Below, one piece after another: positions 46,099 through 57,065 of a stretch of DNA of 64,000 bases; positions within the stretch are counted from its first letter, which is position 1; every line of letters starts with the position of its first letter. The notes under the pieces are model-generated. The model was given only the letters and a program-made list of their open reading frames with translations, did no database searches and was not told where the DNA came from. The position numbers and the translations under genes are program-made. This stretch comes from Adenophora triphylla var. japonica (taxonomy: Eukaryota; Streptophyta; Magnoliopsida; Asterales; Campanulaceae), in NCBI GenBank assembly GCA_022495995.1, contig JAFEMH010000932.1, positions 514,621 to 578,620 of the forward strand. Reading direction: 5' to 3'.

Positions 46099-46329
46099 TT
46101 CGGAATAGATCCGCTGGGGAATGGAGAAGAGAAACTGGTCTCTTGCTGGGGAAGTAGAAGAGAAAATGACCTAAGAGGTCAAGCAATTGATCCTACTGGG
46201 GATATGCTAGAAGTGACCGATGTGGTCAGATATCTAAACCTCTATGAGGGGCTACTTCATCACTGATGAGTGACGAAGGAACAGGGTGACCAAAGTGGTC
46301 GGATGGCTGGACCTTTTATGAAAGGCTAC

Positions 46330-46364
46330 CTACGTATCCCGGAGGAATCAAGCCTTGATCGTAG
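46330..46364. other. Conserved stem-loop, copy 3 (element C)
   Basis: CTACG (46,330-46,334) with CGTAG (46,360-46,364). The inner hairpin TCC-CGGA-GGA (46,337-46,346) is weak. Confidence 0.45.
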
Positions 46365-46416
46365 TTCAAGCATCACTAGATAGTTAGGAACGATGTCTAG
46401 GATCCTTGAGAGTTTT

Positions 46417-46498
46417 GACAATTAATGGAGGTTGTCACCTGATTGACAATTAATGGAGGTTGTCACCTGATTGACAATTAATGGAGGTTGTCACCTGA
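46417..46498. repeat. 28-bp tandem repeat, three copies
   Basis: GACAATTAATGGAGGTTGTC with ACCTGATT, three nearly perfect copies. Confidence 0.9.
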
Positions 46499-47102
46499 AG
46501 AAACTAGAGCTTACGTCACTATCGAGGAGATAGAGGTAGCTAAAGTTTGGAAAACTTGAGCATACATCACTATTCGTGATAGAGGTAGCTTAAGTTAGAA
46601 GACTTGAGCATACTTCACTATTCGTGATAGAGGTAGCTTAAGTGTAGAGAACTTAGCATACTTCACTATTCGTGATAGAGGTATCTTGATTTTAGCATAC
46701 TTCACTATTCGTCATAGAGGTATCTAAAGTTAAGAAGAACTCGAGCATACTTCACTATTCGTGATAGAGGTATCTTGAGTTTAGATAAACTTTAGCATAC
46801 TTCACTATTCGTGATAGAGGTATCTAAAGTTAAGAAGAACTCGAGCATACACTACAAAAAAAGTGATTTTTAGGGACGAGGTATTTTGGGACCAATAAGT
46901 TGGGCAGACCTTAAAACCCACTAAATAAGTCAGCCCTAGTGTAATTGGCTTGTGGGACGACGAACTTCGTCCTTAAAAAAAAACACAATATAGTAATGAT
47001 CTATTAATTAAAAGAAATTGGGAAAACCCTCCCCATTCTAACCAGTAACCGCCCACTTCTTCCCCCTCTACTCTCTCGCACCTTCTCCTCTCTCTCTCTC
47101 TC

Positions 47103-47391
47103 TAACGATCGATTACTCCGCCGGTGCCCAGAACCCTAAAATTTTCTCTCTAACGATCGATTACTCCATCTTAGCCGGTGCCCAGAACCCTAAAAATTTC
47201 AATCTAAAGATCGATTACTCCATCCTAGCCGGTGCCCGGAACCCTAAAAATTTCAAGCAATCGTTCAATTTCATCTTGTTAAGAGTTTCAATCTAACGAT
47301 CGATTACTCCATCTTTCTCTCTTGAGAGTTTCAATGGGTCGCTACTCAAAATTGCATAAACCCTATCAATTTCGGGTAACTATTCAGATCG
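47103..47391 (+). other. 5' UTR-like block and first-exon-like ATG inside the CACTA element
   Basis: Three to four copies of a roughly 53-bp unit (TAACGATCGATTACTCCATC ... AGAACCCTAAAAATTTCAA) precede an ATG at 47,334. It opens MGRYSKLHKPYQFRVTIQI and ends at a possible donor GTGAGT (47,392). The gene of origin was not recognised. Confidence 0.45.
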
Positions 47392-47852
47392 GTGAGTTTT
47401 TTTTATCTAGTTATTTGTTGTTTATTTTTTTATTTACTCGGAATGTTATAAGACTTATAATCATTGCAAGATGGAGTCGTAATCTATAAGAGGCGTTGAG
47501 CTTCCATTAAAGATGTGTTCTATGGGATTTTCCACATACGTCTGTTATCCAATGTCTTACAAAAAAAAAATTAAAAAATAAAGATTATTTACAACCCTTA
47601 GTGAAGCAATTGATGTTACTTGTTAGTGTGTGAATCTAGACAACTATCTAGTCCCTTGTTTGGATGGTTAAACCACATGAGTTCATGTGTTATTGCTTAT
47701 TCATATGCGCTATTAAATGCCCAATTGTTTTCGTGGTTGCTTATTCATATGTTCTCATTATTTGACAAGCGGGACATGCAATAGGTTTTGAATCATTGTG
47801 TATGCAGAGTAACAACTACATTTTAAAAATTTGACTAATATACTCTTTGCAG

Positions 47853-47909
47853 GGGCTTGGAGAAACATTTGGAAGAGTCACTATTGAAGCAATGGCTTTT
47901 GGGCTTCCG
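47853..47909 (+). pseudogene. Glycosyltransferase exon fragment captured by the CACTA element
   Basis: A 57-nt exon between TTTGCAG and GTACAA encodes GLGETFGRVTIEAMAFGLP. This is the C-terminal nucleotide-sugar binding region of a family-1-type plant glycosyltransferase (GT-B fold; E-x-F-G-R-x-x-I-E-A-M-A is the signature). One exon only; the following exon with the conserved Gly-rich part is absent. Confidence 0.75.
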
Positions 47910-48412
47910 GTACAAAAATCAACTTTCGCTTTTCATTATTTTTGTTTTTCAAATACATCTATGCAGCATTCTTGTAATTGTACTTTGTTTTGGATATCAA
48001 TAGATTATCATTATTCCATCAAACAAAATAAGATGTTATAGTAAACAAAATAATGAAAAGAATAAGAAAATTGGGCAAAGATCATTATCACATACTTGGC
48101 AAAGTATTTTCCCAGGTAAAATCGCAGACTTTTAACTTGACTTTGGATATGCTGTATCACTGTGTGTCGTCAGTATGGATCATTTGGCTGATCTTCGCTG
48201 GTGTCCTTTGACTTTATTTCCACTCATTTTCATGTGATGCTTTCTTTTGGGTTAATTTGTTAGTCTGCAGTGGCACTGGACACTAACATGGATCACAGAT
48301 GACAGCCACAAGGGGATATAGCTTTCAGCTCTAAAATCTTGTTACATCTATCAATACACTACTAATTTTTTTCGTGTTGATTTTGATTTGTAATGTCATC
48401 ATTTGCGAACAG

Positions 48413-48636
48413 TGTTGCTTCAGATATAAAGAGTAAGCTTGACGAGTTGAAGTTGAAACTAGAGAAAGAAAGGTAAGAAGCAAACCCACACACATCTCTG
48501 TAATTTCAAGTATTTACATCATCTGGTCTTTATCTCTTTTTCGTACCTGCGTGTCGCAACTTTAACTTTTATTTTATATATTTTGTATGTTAGGCAAAGC
48601 CTTGCAAAAGCACTATCAAAGAGCTCAAAAGAGGTC
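48413..48636 (+). pseudogene. Two coiled-coil exon fragments in the CACTA element
   Basis: An exon after AACAG (48,412) reads VASDIKSKLDELKLKLEKER and ends at GTAAG (48,473). The next one after TTAG (about 48,594) reads QSLAKALSKSSKE and ends before GTCTGC. The phases match across the intron. It is a Lys/Leu-rich coiled coil; I do not recognise the source. Confidence 0.5.
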
Positions 48637-48741
48637 TGCAGACAGAATATGGCTTTAAATGGATTACTTTAGGGAGTTCGGATTAACTTATTTTTCCAGT
48701 TGACGTTTTCACTAAAATGTCTACGTTCCGTGACTTCGGTG

Positions 48742-48875
48742 TGAGTACTTGCTGAAGAATGAGACGGCCAAGTTCCAGGCAGTGTATGACTTCAAACCCG
48801 TGCTTAGGGAACTTTTGTCCACTCATCCAGGGTTAGAGTTCTTACAGAGCACACCTGAATTTCAAGAAAGATATG
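48742..48875 (+). pseudogene. PP2A B''-like exon fragment in the CACTA element
   Basis: It reads [20 protein letters not shown] and [20 protein letters not shown], then QERY and a donor GTATGT at 48,876. The part from DFKP on matches the conserved core of plant protein phosphatase 2A regulatory subunits B'' (DFKP-x-L-R-E-L-L...HPGLEFL..TPEFQE-Y). The part before may come from another gene, so the exon itself could be chimeric. Confidence 0.65.
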
Positions 48876-50783
48876 GTATGTTATGTATTAATTAGTTAGT
48901 TTCATTACAGTAAGCTTGATTACATGATTGTCTCTTAACTCAAAGCTAGAGATGGAAGCTTTGAGATCTTTGTATATTATTACGTTTGGTTCAATTTTAT
49001 TTACAACAAAAGCTGCAGTGATTGGCAATTGTATGCTTAGAGTGGTGAACTTTTATTTTCATTTGTGTGGGAAACTAAAACCAGATGTCTTCGGCTGTTT
49101 GTTTCATTTTACAAGCCAAAAAGATGATAAGGTTACTCTCCATCCTGCAATATGACATACACATCTTGTTACCCGGCAAGTGCATAATATTAGGTATAAC
49201 GGAATTAATGCGTTTGGAGTTTCGGGGGGAGTTTGATAGTATGATTTGATTTTAGCAATTTGGAGAGCGGATGCGGCGGTGGAATTTTTTTGGTAATAGT
49301 ATCATAGTGCTTCTTAATAAAAAGAAAATTTTAGAAATTATTTTTCTCCTATTGGTCTTATTTCACTGGTGGTATGAAACTATAAATCTTTTGCCATTGA
49401 TGAAGGGTATGCCACATTCCTGTATTAAAACCCAAGTTCAAATCTCATACTGTTCCTTTTTATGTATTGTTCTTTTCTATGTGTTCTTTGGATAATCTAG
49501 AAGCATTTCTTGTGTAATTAGGCATAGATATCACAAGTACATTTCTAGTGTCACAAGAGTAAATACTTCCTATGGTTTTAACATAGTTCTATTTCCATTC
49601 CAGTGAAACGGTAATATACGAGAATCTTTTACTACATCGATAGATCGGATAATGGCCGACTTACACTCGGGAGGCTGAAACGTGGGAGTTTAATTCTTTG
49701 CCATGCAACATGCCGACGAAGAAGAGGATATAAACAAAGTTTTGAGGTGCGGCTGTTAAAAAATCATGCTTGGTTCAAACAGGCTCTTGTCGCATTGTTT
49801 CCTAGTCGTGAATGTACCAAGCTCGAGTACTAGTCACAAGCTAGTATACTGCTGTTTGTTTCTGAAACGAGTCTATTTGCATGAAGTATGTTACTAGAGA
49901 ACAGAAGAATGATTTTTTTTAAAGACGCACCTCCTATATTTTGTATTTAATGCTACTTTCTTATTGTTTCTTATTGTTAGGTTCATTTGATATATTTACA
50001 AGTATAATGTATGCATGTGTGGTTGTGTATATATATAATTAATAGAAGATTAGTAGTGTTTGATAATTAATGGTAAATATTTACATTTTGACACCAAATT
50101 TTATTTGGGTTGTCTATATTCGACCTTATTACTTTCACACAAAAATTGTGATTTTCCCACAAAAATTGTGATTTTGGTGGCAAAATATATTTGGGACGGG
50201 CGACATGGTCCCTAATAATTTCCCTCCAAAAAAATGTTAGGCGCCAAATATTATTTGGGTCGGCAACCTCGTCCCTAACGACCGGTACCAAAAACTATTT
50301 GGCTCCAAAAATATCTCCCAAAAAATAAAAAAATAATAAAAAAAATAAAAAAAATTATTAGGGTCGGCAAAATCCCGACCTAAATAATTATTTGAGACGG
50401 TGACGGGGGTCCTAAAACTTTTAGAGTCGCATGTTATTTAGGACCCTCGTTTCCCGTCCCAAACGCCGACCTAAATACTATTAGGGACGGGAAAGTGATT
50501 ATTTAGGACGGAAAAAGGCGGTCCCTAATAGTTCTGTTTCTTGTAGTGATACTTCACTATTCGTGATAGAGGTATCTTGAATTCGGACTTCGACAATTCG
50601 GAGGTTGTCACCTAGCGTTATCCCGTTATAACGGAATTAACGGAGGCGACTGGGAAGAAAGCTTAATTGCTTAGGAGATAAGGGACATCTTCTGAAAAGG
50701 GTGTTATCTTAGTTAAAGGATAACGGGAATTGTAGGCCCAAGTGGAAAGTCCAGGGGCAAAATTGTAATTTCTGCTCAGAGCA

Positions 50784-50858
50784 AATGAGGCCGCCCGGCA
50801 TGAGATGGAGGAAAAAGAAGTCGTACGGCTAGAAGTCTGTTTTTCCAGATTATTTAAA
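50784..50858 (+). promoter_or_regulatory. Possible promoter of the antisense PMD gene of C
   Basis: AATGAGGCCGCCCGG (50,784) and the degenerate AAAGAAGTCGTACGG (50,814) are 30 bp apart. TATTTAAA at 50,851 follows, with the ATG at 50,971. The arrangement mirrors the LTR and DUF7745 promoters of C. Confidence 0.45.
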
Positions 50859-50970
50859 ACAGATTTGAACGGGCAATTGGGCATTAATGCCGCCCATTCC
50901 AGCCGAGGAAGAGAGAGAGAGGAGAGAAATTTTGAAAATCCTTCAATTCCCTTGCTTCCTTTGATCAAGA

Positions 50971-53549
50971 ATGGATCCGGAGGGCAATCCTATACCAAGG
51001 CAAGCAAGAAGAAACATCTCGGAAGCCGCTCGGAGGAGGAGGAAAGAGCTCGTTCGAACGGAGAGAAAGTATGACTTTCTTACGCCTCCATCGGAGCTCT
51101 ATCCGGGGAGAAGAGAGCACAAATCGACGAACCCGCGACCGGTTGGGGTAAGCGTTCTTATTTGGCTCGATTCCGTCGATTTTGATTGAATTTTGATTGA
51201 TTTAGGGCTTGACCCGAATTTTAAGAATTTTCTAGGATTTTCCTAGGATTTTTGAATGATTTTGAGACATTGATGATTAACCTATGAGGCTAAAAACATG
51301 CATGTGCAATTTATTTGATAAGAATAATGAGAATGACCCACTTTTTTCTCGAAAATAAAGTAAGAATGATAATTGTTTAAAGTGAGACGGAGTTCTTGCA
51401 TGTGCTAGAACTAGGTCAAAATTTTGATTATCAATGAGAAAACAAGATTTTGGAAGATGAAAAGGTTCATGCATGCCATTTTTGGAAAGAATAATGCTTA
51501 TGTGCAAAGAATTTTGAAAATTGTGATTTTGTGCTTTAGGAAAGCAATGGGACTTGACGTGACGTGTTTCAAGTGATGAAAGACGCTTTTTTTTTTGATG
51601 CAAAGGATGCTAGAAAAAATTTTATGAATGCTTTTCTTTTGAAAATATGTGCACTTTTGAAATGAGATGAAGGACTGACGCATTTCTTTGTTGTGCTTGT
51701 CTACAGGAGAACAAGTCTAGAGGGCCATCTGAGATAGCAGTCAGGCTTTGGGAGAGGATGCCCGATTTCGAGAAGAATGGGGCGAACCCCAAGCAGCTAG
51801 TGCGGGCTACCGGCCTAGATCTATTCATTGAGGCGATCGGCAGGGGGATCCACATCACATCTAAGACCAAGGGCTTGGTCCAGGCCCTATCTGAGTTTTG
51901 GTGGGATAGCACTCATAGCTTCCATCTGAGCTGGGGAGAGCTGACAGTGACTCCCGCTGATTTCACGGCTATCACTGGTCTACAGTTCACTGGGAGGCCC
52001 GTGACTTGGAGGGACCACATTACAGCTGAGGAGTTCCGAGCTTTGGTCGGGTTTGAGCTGATTCCCAAGGGGCTAGGGATGGAGACACGGAATGTAGAGG
52101 TGGCGATCCCGTAACCGCATACGGGACTTTGCCGTTAGTGAGGTGACCGCCCAGCACTTGCTAGAAGCTTTTGTGTGGTTGATCTTTGTCGGTCACTATT
52201 TTTGCTAATGCAGGGACGCGGCCATGACTTGCCTCCTCGACTCTCTGGAGGATGTAGATGGGATAGGGACGGTCTCTTGGGAGAGGCCGGATTGGCGGAG
52301 CTCTACTTCTCTTTGGACATGTACAGCCGGAATAAAGCTGCTTCCATGGACTGCTTTTCATTTGCCCTTGAGGTAGTCCCTCTTTCTTTTCTCTTTCTTT
52401 TCTTGTCTTGAGACTTTTATGAAAGAAAAATGACCCTTTTGATGTTTTGAACATGCGAGTGCAGTTACGTGAGGTGATCGGGTTCTTTCCTTGGAACCAA
52501 CAGAGCGATATCACCATCTTTCCTGCTATGATCCGCTGGAGGGGAGATGCGAGGGATAAGTTCACGGGAAAGACTCGGATTACTTTTGATTACAAGATGG
52601 TGAGGCCGGTCATCAACAGGGATGGGCCTGATGGAGTGGACTTCTACCCTTGGGGCAGGTATCCGGAAATTTTGCTAGGAGAGGCCATTGAGGCGACGAG
52701 GCAGAGGAGATGGCTTACTGGGCTGACATGTGATATCATATATTTGGGGGATCGTTTCTCGAGGCAGCATGGCCACGTCCCTCCATTGGACGCCATTACT
52801 CCCCTTGATCCTCCGGCCAAAGACGGATGCTACTGACCCGAGGATTGGCGAGCGAGATGAGATAGCTAGGTACCGAGCGGGCGTGGCCGCCGAGGAGTAC
52901 TTTGACATGGATACCCCTATGGTGTGTTTGTGGAGCGGCGCTGAGGACGCCACGAAGGCGATGAAGGCGGCGGTCACTCGGGGATATGGGGAGGATGAGC
53001 CTACCGACCCGCCGATCCCTCCCGCGCACTGTCTTATGTGGTCCACGGAGTTCCACGGAGGATGAGGATTCTGTCCCGACACTAGGGAGCCCCAGTATAC
53101 CACTGCCACTTGGCAAAGACTGTAAGTATACTTTTAGGGTCTTTTCCCTTTTTCAGATTTCTTTGCTTCTTTGCAATTCTGAGATTTTCTTCTCTTTTCT
53201 CGTGTTCCGGCTCGCACTTACGACAGATTTGTCGGGCGGAATAGGGCCGGAAGGACATGTGCCGATCCGCTTCGAGGAAGGCGCTGCACTTCAAAGGCGG
53301 CGGCGGACGTACGGGAGCCCGGGCGCAAGAGAAGGCATGTCGGGGCACGGCGTCTACCTCATCGGCCGGAGTACTCTTCCGGTGCCATGCCTCGGGGACG
53401 GGGACCCAATGCGACATTCAGAGCAGCTGGCTGAGTACGGGCACGATAATGTCCATCTGTCTGATGTGAGCGACCAGGAGGACTTGATGAGGGAGGCTAG
53501 CGTCTACGAGCTGAGCAGTGATGAAGAAGAAGAAGAATCGGAGGCCTAG
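50971..53549 (+). pseudogene. Antisense plant mobile domain (PMD) gene of element C
   Basis: The first exon starts MDPEGNPIPRQARRNISEAA (50,971-51,147). Intron 51,148-51,706 is followed by ENKSRGPSEIAVRLWERMPD, LFIEAIGRGIHITSKTKGLV, ALSEFWWDSTHSFHLSWGEL and TVTPADFTAITGLQFTGRPV, the PMD signature. A frameshift near 52,110 precedes LLEAFVWLIFVGHY. Introns 52,373-52,464 (AELYFSLDMYS...FALE to LREVIGFFPW) and 53,122-53,226 follow, and the last exon ends in an acidic tail (ELSSDEEEEESEA). It is homologous to the gene of B in exon order, so it was inherited with the element. Frame breaks make this copy non-functional. Confidence 0.75.
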
Positions 53550-53894
53550 GAGGTCTCTAGAATGGATTTAGGAACAAAACAAACAATGGACAAATTTGAT
53601 GCACACTTTGTTTATTTTTTGCTTTATTTGAGCGCCGATGGGGCGAAGACATTGTAGTAATGCTTTATTTAATTTTCTAATTTATGCATTTTTAAATTTG
53701 CATATTATCTGAGCCTCGGGGCAGTTTTTTGCTTGGAATTGGGGCTGAAACGGGGCCAAAATGATTTATGATGATATATAAATGCTTGGGTGACCTTTGA
53801 ACATGTTTTTGTACAGGTCTTGGTTGAGAAAGTGGGGTGAAAACTCCCTTGGGCAGCAACTTTGGTTGCTACAGATTTTTTTCTGCAGATGGCA

Positions 53895-53980
53895 AATGAG
53901 GCCGTGCGGTTTGGTCCTGAGGGCAAATGAAGCCGTGCGGCTCACAGTTCTGTCTGAACTGGTTATTTTCTGAATAAAAG
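53895..53980 (+). promoter_or_regulatory. Possible promoter of the antisense DUF7745-like gene of C
   Basis: AATGAGGCCGTGCGG (53,895) and AATGAAGCCGTGCGG (53,926) are exactly 31 bp apart. AATAAAAG at 53,973 could act as a TATA box; the ATG is at 54,080. The rest of 53,550-54,079 is T-rich spacer. Confidence 0.5.
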
Positions 53981-54079
53981 CAAGGCTTGGCCATTTCATT
54001 TCATTTTCAACTTAGACTTGTCCCAATTGTTCCCAGAGCACATTTTGGACTTAAAGACACCATCTTTGGCCATTTTGTA

Positions 54080-55585
54080 ATGGAGAAGCCCGTCAGATTG
54101 CAAAAGGGGAAGCGAGACCGTTTTCTGTCCGATCTTCAATCTTGGGTGAAGCACAACCTCCAATTTCACAAGGGACTGCTTGATTCTTCCTTCAAGATCA
54201 AGTCTTTATGACATTTGAGGGATCTCCCGCCCGATTGGGACCTTTTGAGAGCAGCAGCAAGGTTTTGGGACGTCCGGAGACATGTTTACTGCTTTTCTTA
54301 CAATGAGATTGTCCCAACGCATGAGGACTTCCGAGCCTTGATTGGCGGTCCCGAGATTGAGGCTATATCTATTCCGCTGATCGGAGACGTGCCGGTGGCG
54401 GCAAAGCTTGCATCTTTTCTGCAGATTCCTCTTGGAGAGGCTGAGGGGATGATGATAGCCCCGGACAGGATTGACCTTTCTGATATCCCGGGCAGGTTTG
54501 GGTCTCCGGCTATGGCTACGACCACGGTGGCTATGGATGCCTTTATTCTCTGCATATTTTCTGCTTTATTCACTGCTGAGTCCGTGGGGATCTGTCATGG
54601 TGGTCTCTTGGACATGGTCAGAGACTACAGGGTTGGGAAAGATATTGTCCCACTGGTTTTGGGTGAGACCTTGCATGGCATCGACAGGATGGCTAGGGGA
54701 GACCATTTCATGAGGTCTGGGAGTCCAGCTGTGCTGACTTTGTGGCTGCAGGAGAGGCTCAGGGCTTTGCCAGGGGCTTTGCCGACTCAGTGCCCTTGGG
54801 TGATTTCTCGGAGAGGTGCACCGAGGCAACAGGACCAGGGTAGCTGGGAGCTGACGATGGCTAGGCTATCCACTTCGGACATACATTGGTGAATACCTCA
54901 CTTTGGAGGTTGCGGACCCGGGAGGATATTTTAGGAGTCCTATCTTTGTGAGGGTTCCAGGGTTCTGCTGGTCGTCCTTCTACATTCCCTGCTTGGTATC
55001 CAGGCAGTTTGGGGCTTTACAGGAGCCATTGAGCGATTGGGAGGACATCCGGACCATGGAGGTGATGCCATTGGATATGAGAGATCCAGCCAGCTTCTCA
55101 TTCTTCTCGAGGGCTTGGACATACACTTTGCTTTCCCACCCGGGGCTATCTTCGGGAGCTGGAAGAGCACCATCTTGATTCTTGTCTACTTGGGTAGTAC
55201 GAGAGGGAAATGGGAGCGACTCGGGTCACTGCTGGGGGAGAGGCGTCGAGGCTTTATTGGGGGCCGGCGCGACTCGAGTAGGACTACGAGGAGGCGAGGC
55301 TAAGGCGAGTCGCCATAATCGGTCAGTGACCTGATCGGAGATATGGAGGCTCGATACAAGAGATTGTCCGAGGTCGCTCCTTTGGCGAGACTCGAGAGGG
55401 AGGAAGTGCGGACTCGTGCTCGTGTAGAGAGGGCACTTATTGACACGGGTTTGGTGGAGGCTCCAGTGAGGACACCGGAGATCGGGATGAGGGATACCGA
55501 CCTTATAGAGAAGAAGAGAAAGAAAACTCGACGGGGTCGAGGTAAAGGGAAGAAGACCAAAGAAGACTCAGCGAATGACGACTGA
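54080..55585 (+). pseudogene. Antisense DUF7745-like gene of element C, broken
   Basis: It starts MEKPVRLQKGKRDRFLSDLQ at 54,080. A TGA at 54,209 interrupts the frame, which continues RDLPPDWDLLRAAARFW, HVYCFSYNEIVPTHEDFRAL, GICHGGLLDMVRDYRVGKDI and VPLVLGETLHGIDRMARGDH. A frameshift near 54,890 leads to GFCWSSFYIPCLVSRQFGAL (54,960 on), and another to the C-terminal basic segment EKKRKKTRRGRGKGKK ending at 55,585. Each block aligns with the intact gene of B. At least one stop and two frameshifts are present. Confidence 0.75.
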
Positions 55586-55905
55586 CAGATCTTTTCTTAG
55601 GATTCCCTTATTGCCATTTTGTAAACACATTAGTTTATTTAGGCATTTTTTTGTATTTTAGATCTTTGTAGCAGGTTAGCAGAGTCAAGAGTAGACCGTG
55701 CTTGAACTCATCAAGAAGTTTTTAACTTGTAATGAACAAGAACTATTATCTTAGAAATTAATCAAGACACATTTCATGGAAATTCAAATGTCTTATTGAT
55801 TGGGACCCGTTTTATGAAAACTGAAATACCCTTTATTTTTTAGGACGCACTTCATGGAAGCTTGATTGCCCTTTTTATTGTTTAGACCGAACCATATATG
55901 GCTGC

Positions 55906-55953
55906 CTACGTTTCCCTTTTACAAGAAAGACTAAGGGGCTCAGGTCTTCGTAG
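55906..55953. other. Conserved stem-loop, copy 4 (element C)
   Basis: CTACG (55,906-55,910) with CGTAG (55,949-55,953). Inner pairing CCCTT (55,914-55,918) with AAGGG (55,933-55,937). The position between the DUF7745-like gene and pol matches copy 1 in B. Confidence 0.55.
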
Positions 55954-55989
55954 TTCATTCTGGTGAACTATATATATATTTTTTTTCCT

Positions 55990-56280
55990 TTTTTTTTTTT
56001 TATGTGCAACCCTGTCTTTTGCCTAGACCGCCCTTTTTGGGGTTTTCAGCCTAGCTGGGTATTACTCTTTTTGCACTAAGATTTTTTCTTTTTTTATGTG
56101 CAACCCTGTCTTTTGCCTAGACCGCCCTTTTTGGGGTTTTCAGCCTAGCTGGGTATTACTCTTTTTGCACTAAGATTTTTTTTCCTTTTTTTTTATGTGC
56201 AACCCTGTCTTTTGCCTAGACTGCCCTTTTTGGGGTTTTCAGTCTAGCTGGGTATTACTCTTTTTGCACTAAGATTTTTT
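55990..56280. repeat. About 90-bp tandem repeat, three copies
   Basis: Unit with TATGTGCAACCCTGTCTTTT, GCCTAGACCGCCC, GCTGGGTATTACTCTTTTTG and a T-rich tail. Element B has one copy at 14,140-14,215. Confidence 0.85.
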
Positions 56281-56294
56281 TATTTTTTTTTTTA

Positions 56295-57065
56295 TTAGAC
56301 ATAGTATCTTTTGAGCTTATTACCGTTGACGGGTGGACAAAGGATTGCCGTCCAGTGCGCAAGCTTCATGGCTCCTCCCGATAGTATCTTACGCACCACA
56401 TAAGGGCCGATCCAAACGGGTTCCCATTTTCCCAGGGGTTGTCTACGGTAGGGGCTTCACTTTCAACACCAAGTCACCCTCTTTGATGTCTCGGCCTTAA
56501 CCTTTTTGTCAAACGCTGCTGGCCATCCGCCTGCGGTAGGCTCGGGTGTGTTCCATGGCTTTCAGTCTTCTTTCATCAAGCGAGCCAACTCATCATGCCG
56601 GCTGCGCAACCATTCTACTTCATTGACCTTTGTTTTCCGGGAGGACCCTTAATGACGGGATTTCCAACTCCACCGGTAACACCTGCTTCCATCCCGTAGG
56701 TTAGGGCAAAAGGAGTTTCTCCTGTAGCCGTTCGACAGACGTTACGTAGCCCCGAGTGCCGAGGTGCAGCTTTTCGGGCCAATCACGACCACGGGTGGCC
56801 ATCTTCCGGATGATCCGTTCGAGCGTCTTATTAGCAGCTTCCACGGCTCCATTAGTCTGAGGTCTGTACGGAGACGACTTGTGGCGAGTAATTCTGAATT
56901 CTGACAGCAACTTATCGTAGTCCCCTTCAAAGTGCGACCTATTATCGGAAATGATCTCGTTGGGCACCCCATATCTGCACATTATGTTTTCTTTGATGAA
57001 CTGGGCAACCTTCTTGGAAGTGAGGACCTTGTAGGACTTGGCCTCTACCCACTTGGTGAAGTAGT
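56295..57065 (-). pseudogene. Integrase C-terminal part of element C
   Basis: It ends with NGNKLKRYYV and a stop at 56,295. The core (57,055 down) reads YFTKWVEAKSYKVLTSKK, QFIKENIMCRYGVPNEIISD (second catalytic Asp), SSPYRPQTNGAVEAANKTLE (catalytic Glu) and GRDWPEKLHLGTRGYVT. The first catalytic Asp and zinc finger are cut off by element D at 57,066. The ORF breaks near 56,700 and the GPY part is in other frames. It would have been the DNA-joining enzyme. Confidence 0.8.

Larger units (their letters stand above)
46850..50548. mobile_element. CACTA element carrying host gene fragments
   Basis: 3,699 bp. The left end is CACTACAAAAAAAGTG and the right end, read inward, is CACTACAAGAAACAG. Both are followed by ATTAGGGAC/TTAGGGAC subterminal repeats, dense at 50,095-50,548. 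The 3-bp duplication ATA flanks it (46,847-46,849, 50,549-50,551). No transposase is present. The interior holds exon-like pieces from at least two different genes, all on the plus strand, so it is a non-autonomous transduplicating element. Confidence 0.85.
46505..50585. repeat. About 45-bp minisatellite of element C, split by a CACTA element
   Basis: The unit core is GCATACTTCACTATTCGTGA followed by TAGAGGTATCT and a variable spacer. About seven copies lie at 46,505-46,849, and the array resumes at 50,549-50,585 after the CACTA element. The interrupted unit is restored exactly when one ATA is removed. Confidence 0.85.
44855..57065 (-). mobile_element. Element C: Tat/Ogre-like gypsy, 3' part with antisense genes
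   Basis: Minus-strand order from the right: integrase end (57,065-56,295), tandem repeats, convergent DUF7745-like and PMD genes on the plus strand, minisatellites, polypurine tract, and 3' LTR (45,936 to about 44,855). Its gag, protease and RT lie outside, beyond element D, which is inserted in the integrase. A CACTA element (46,850-50,548) splits its minisatellite. The organisation matches element B, but the LTR sequence differs, so it is a sister family. The left boundary is uncertain by about 100 bp. Confidence 0.75.

Noticed and set aside
49271..49495. Short ORF within the CACTA interior
   Set aside because: Hydrophobic AT-rich frame without splice borders or recognisable motif.
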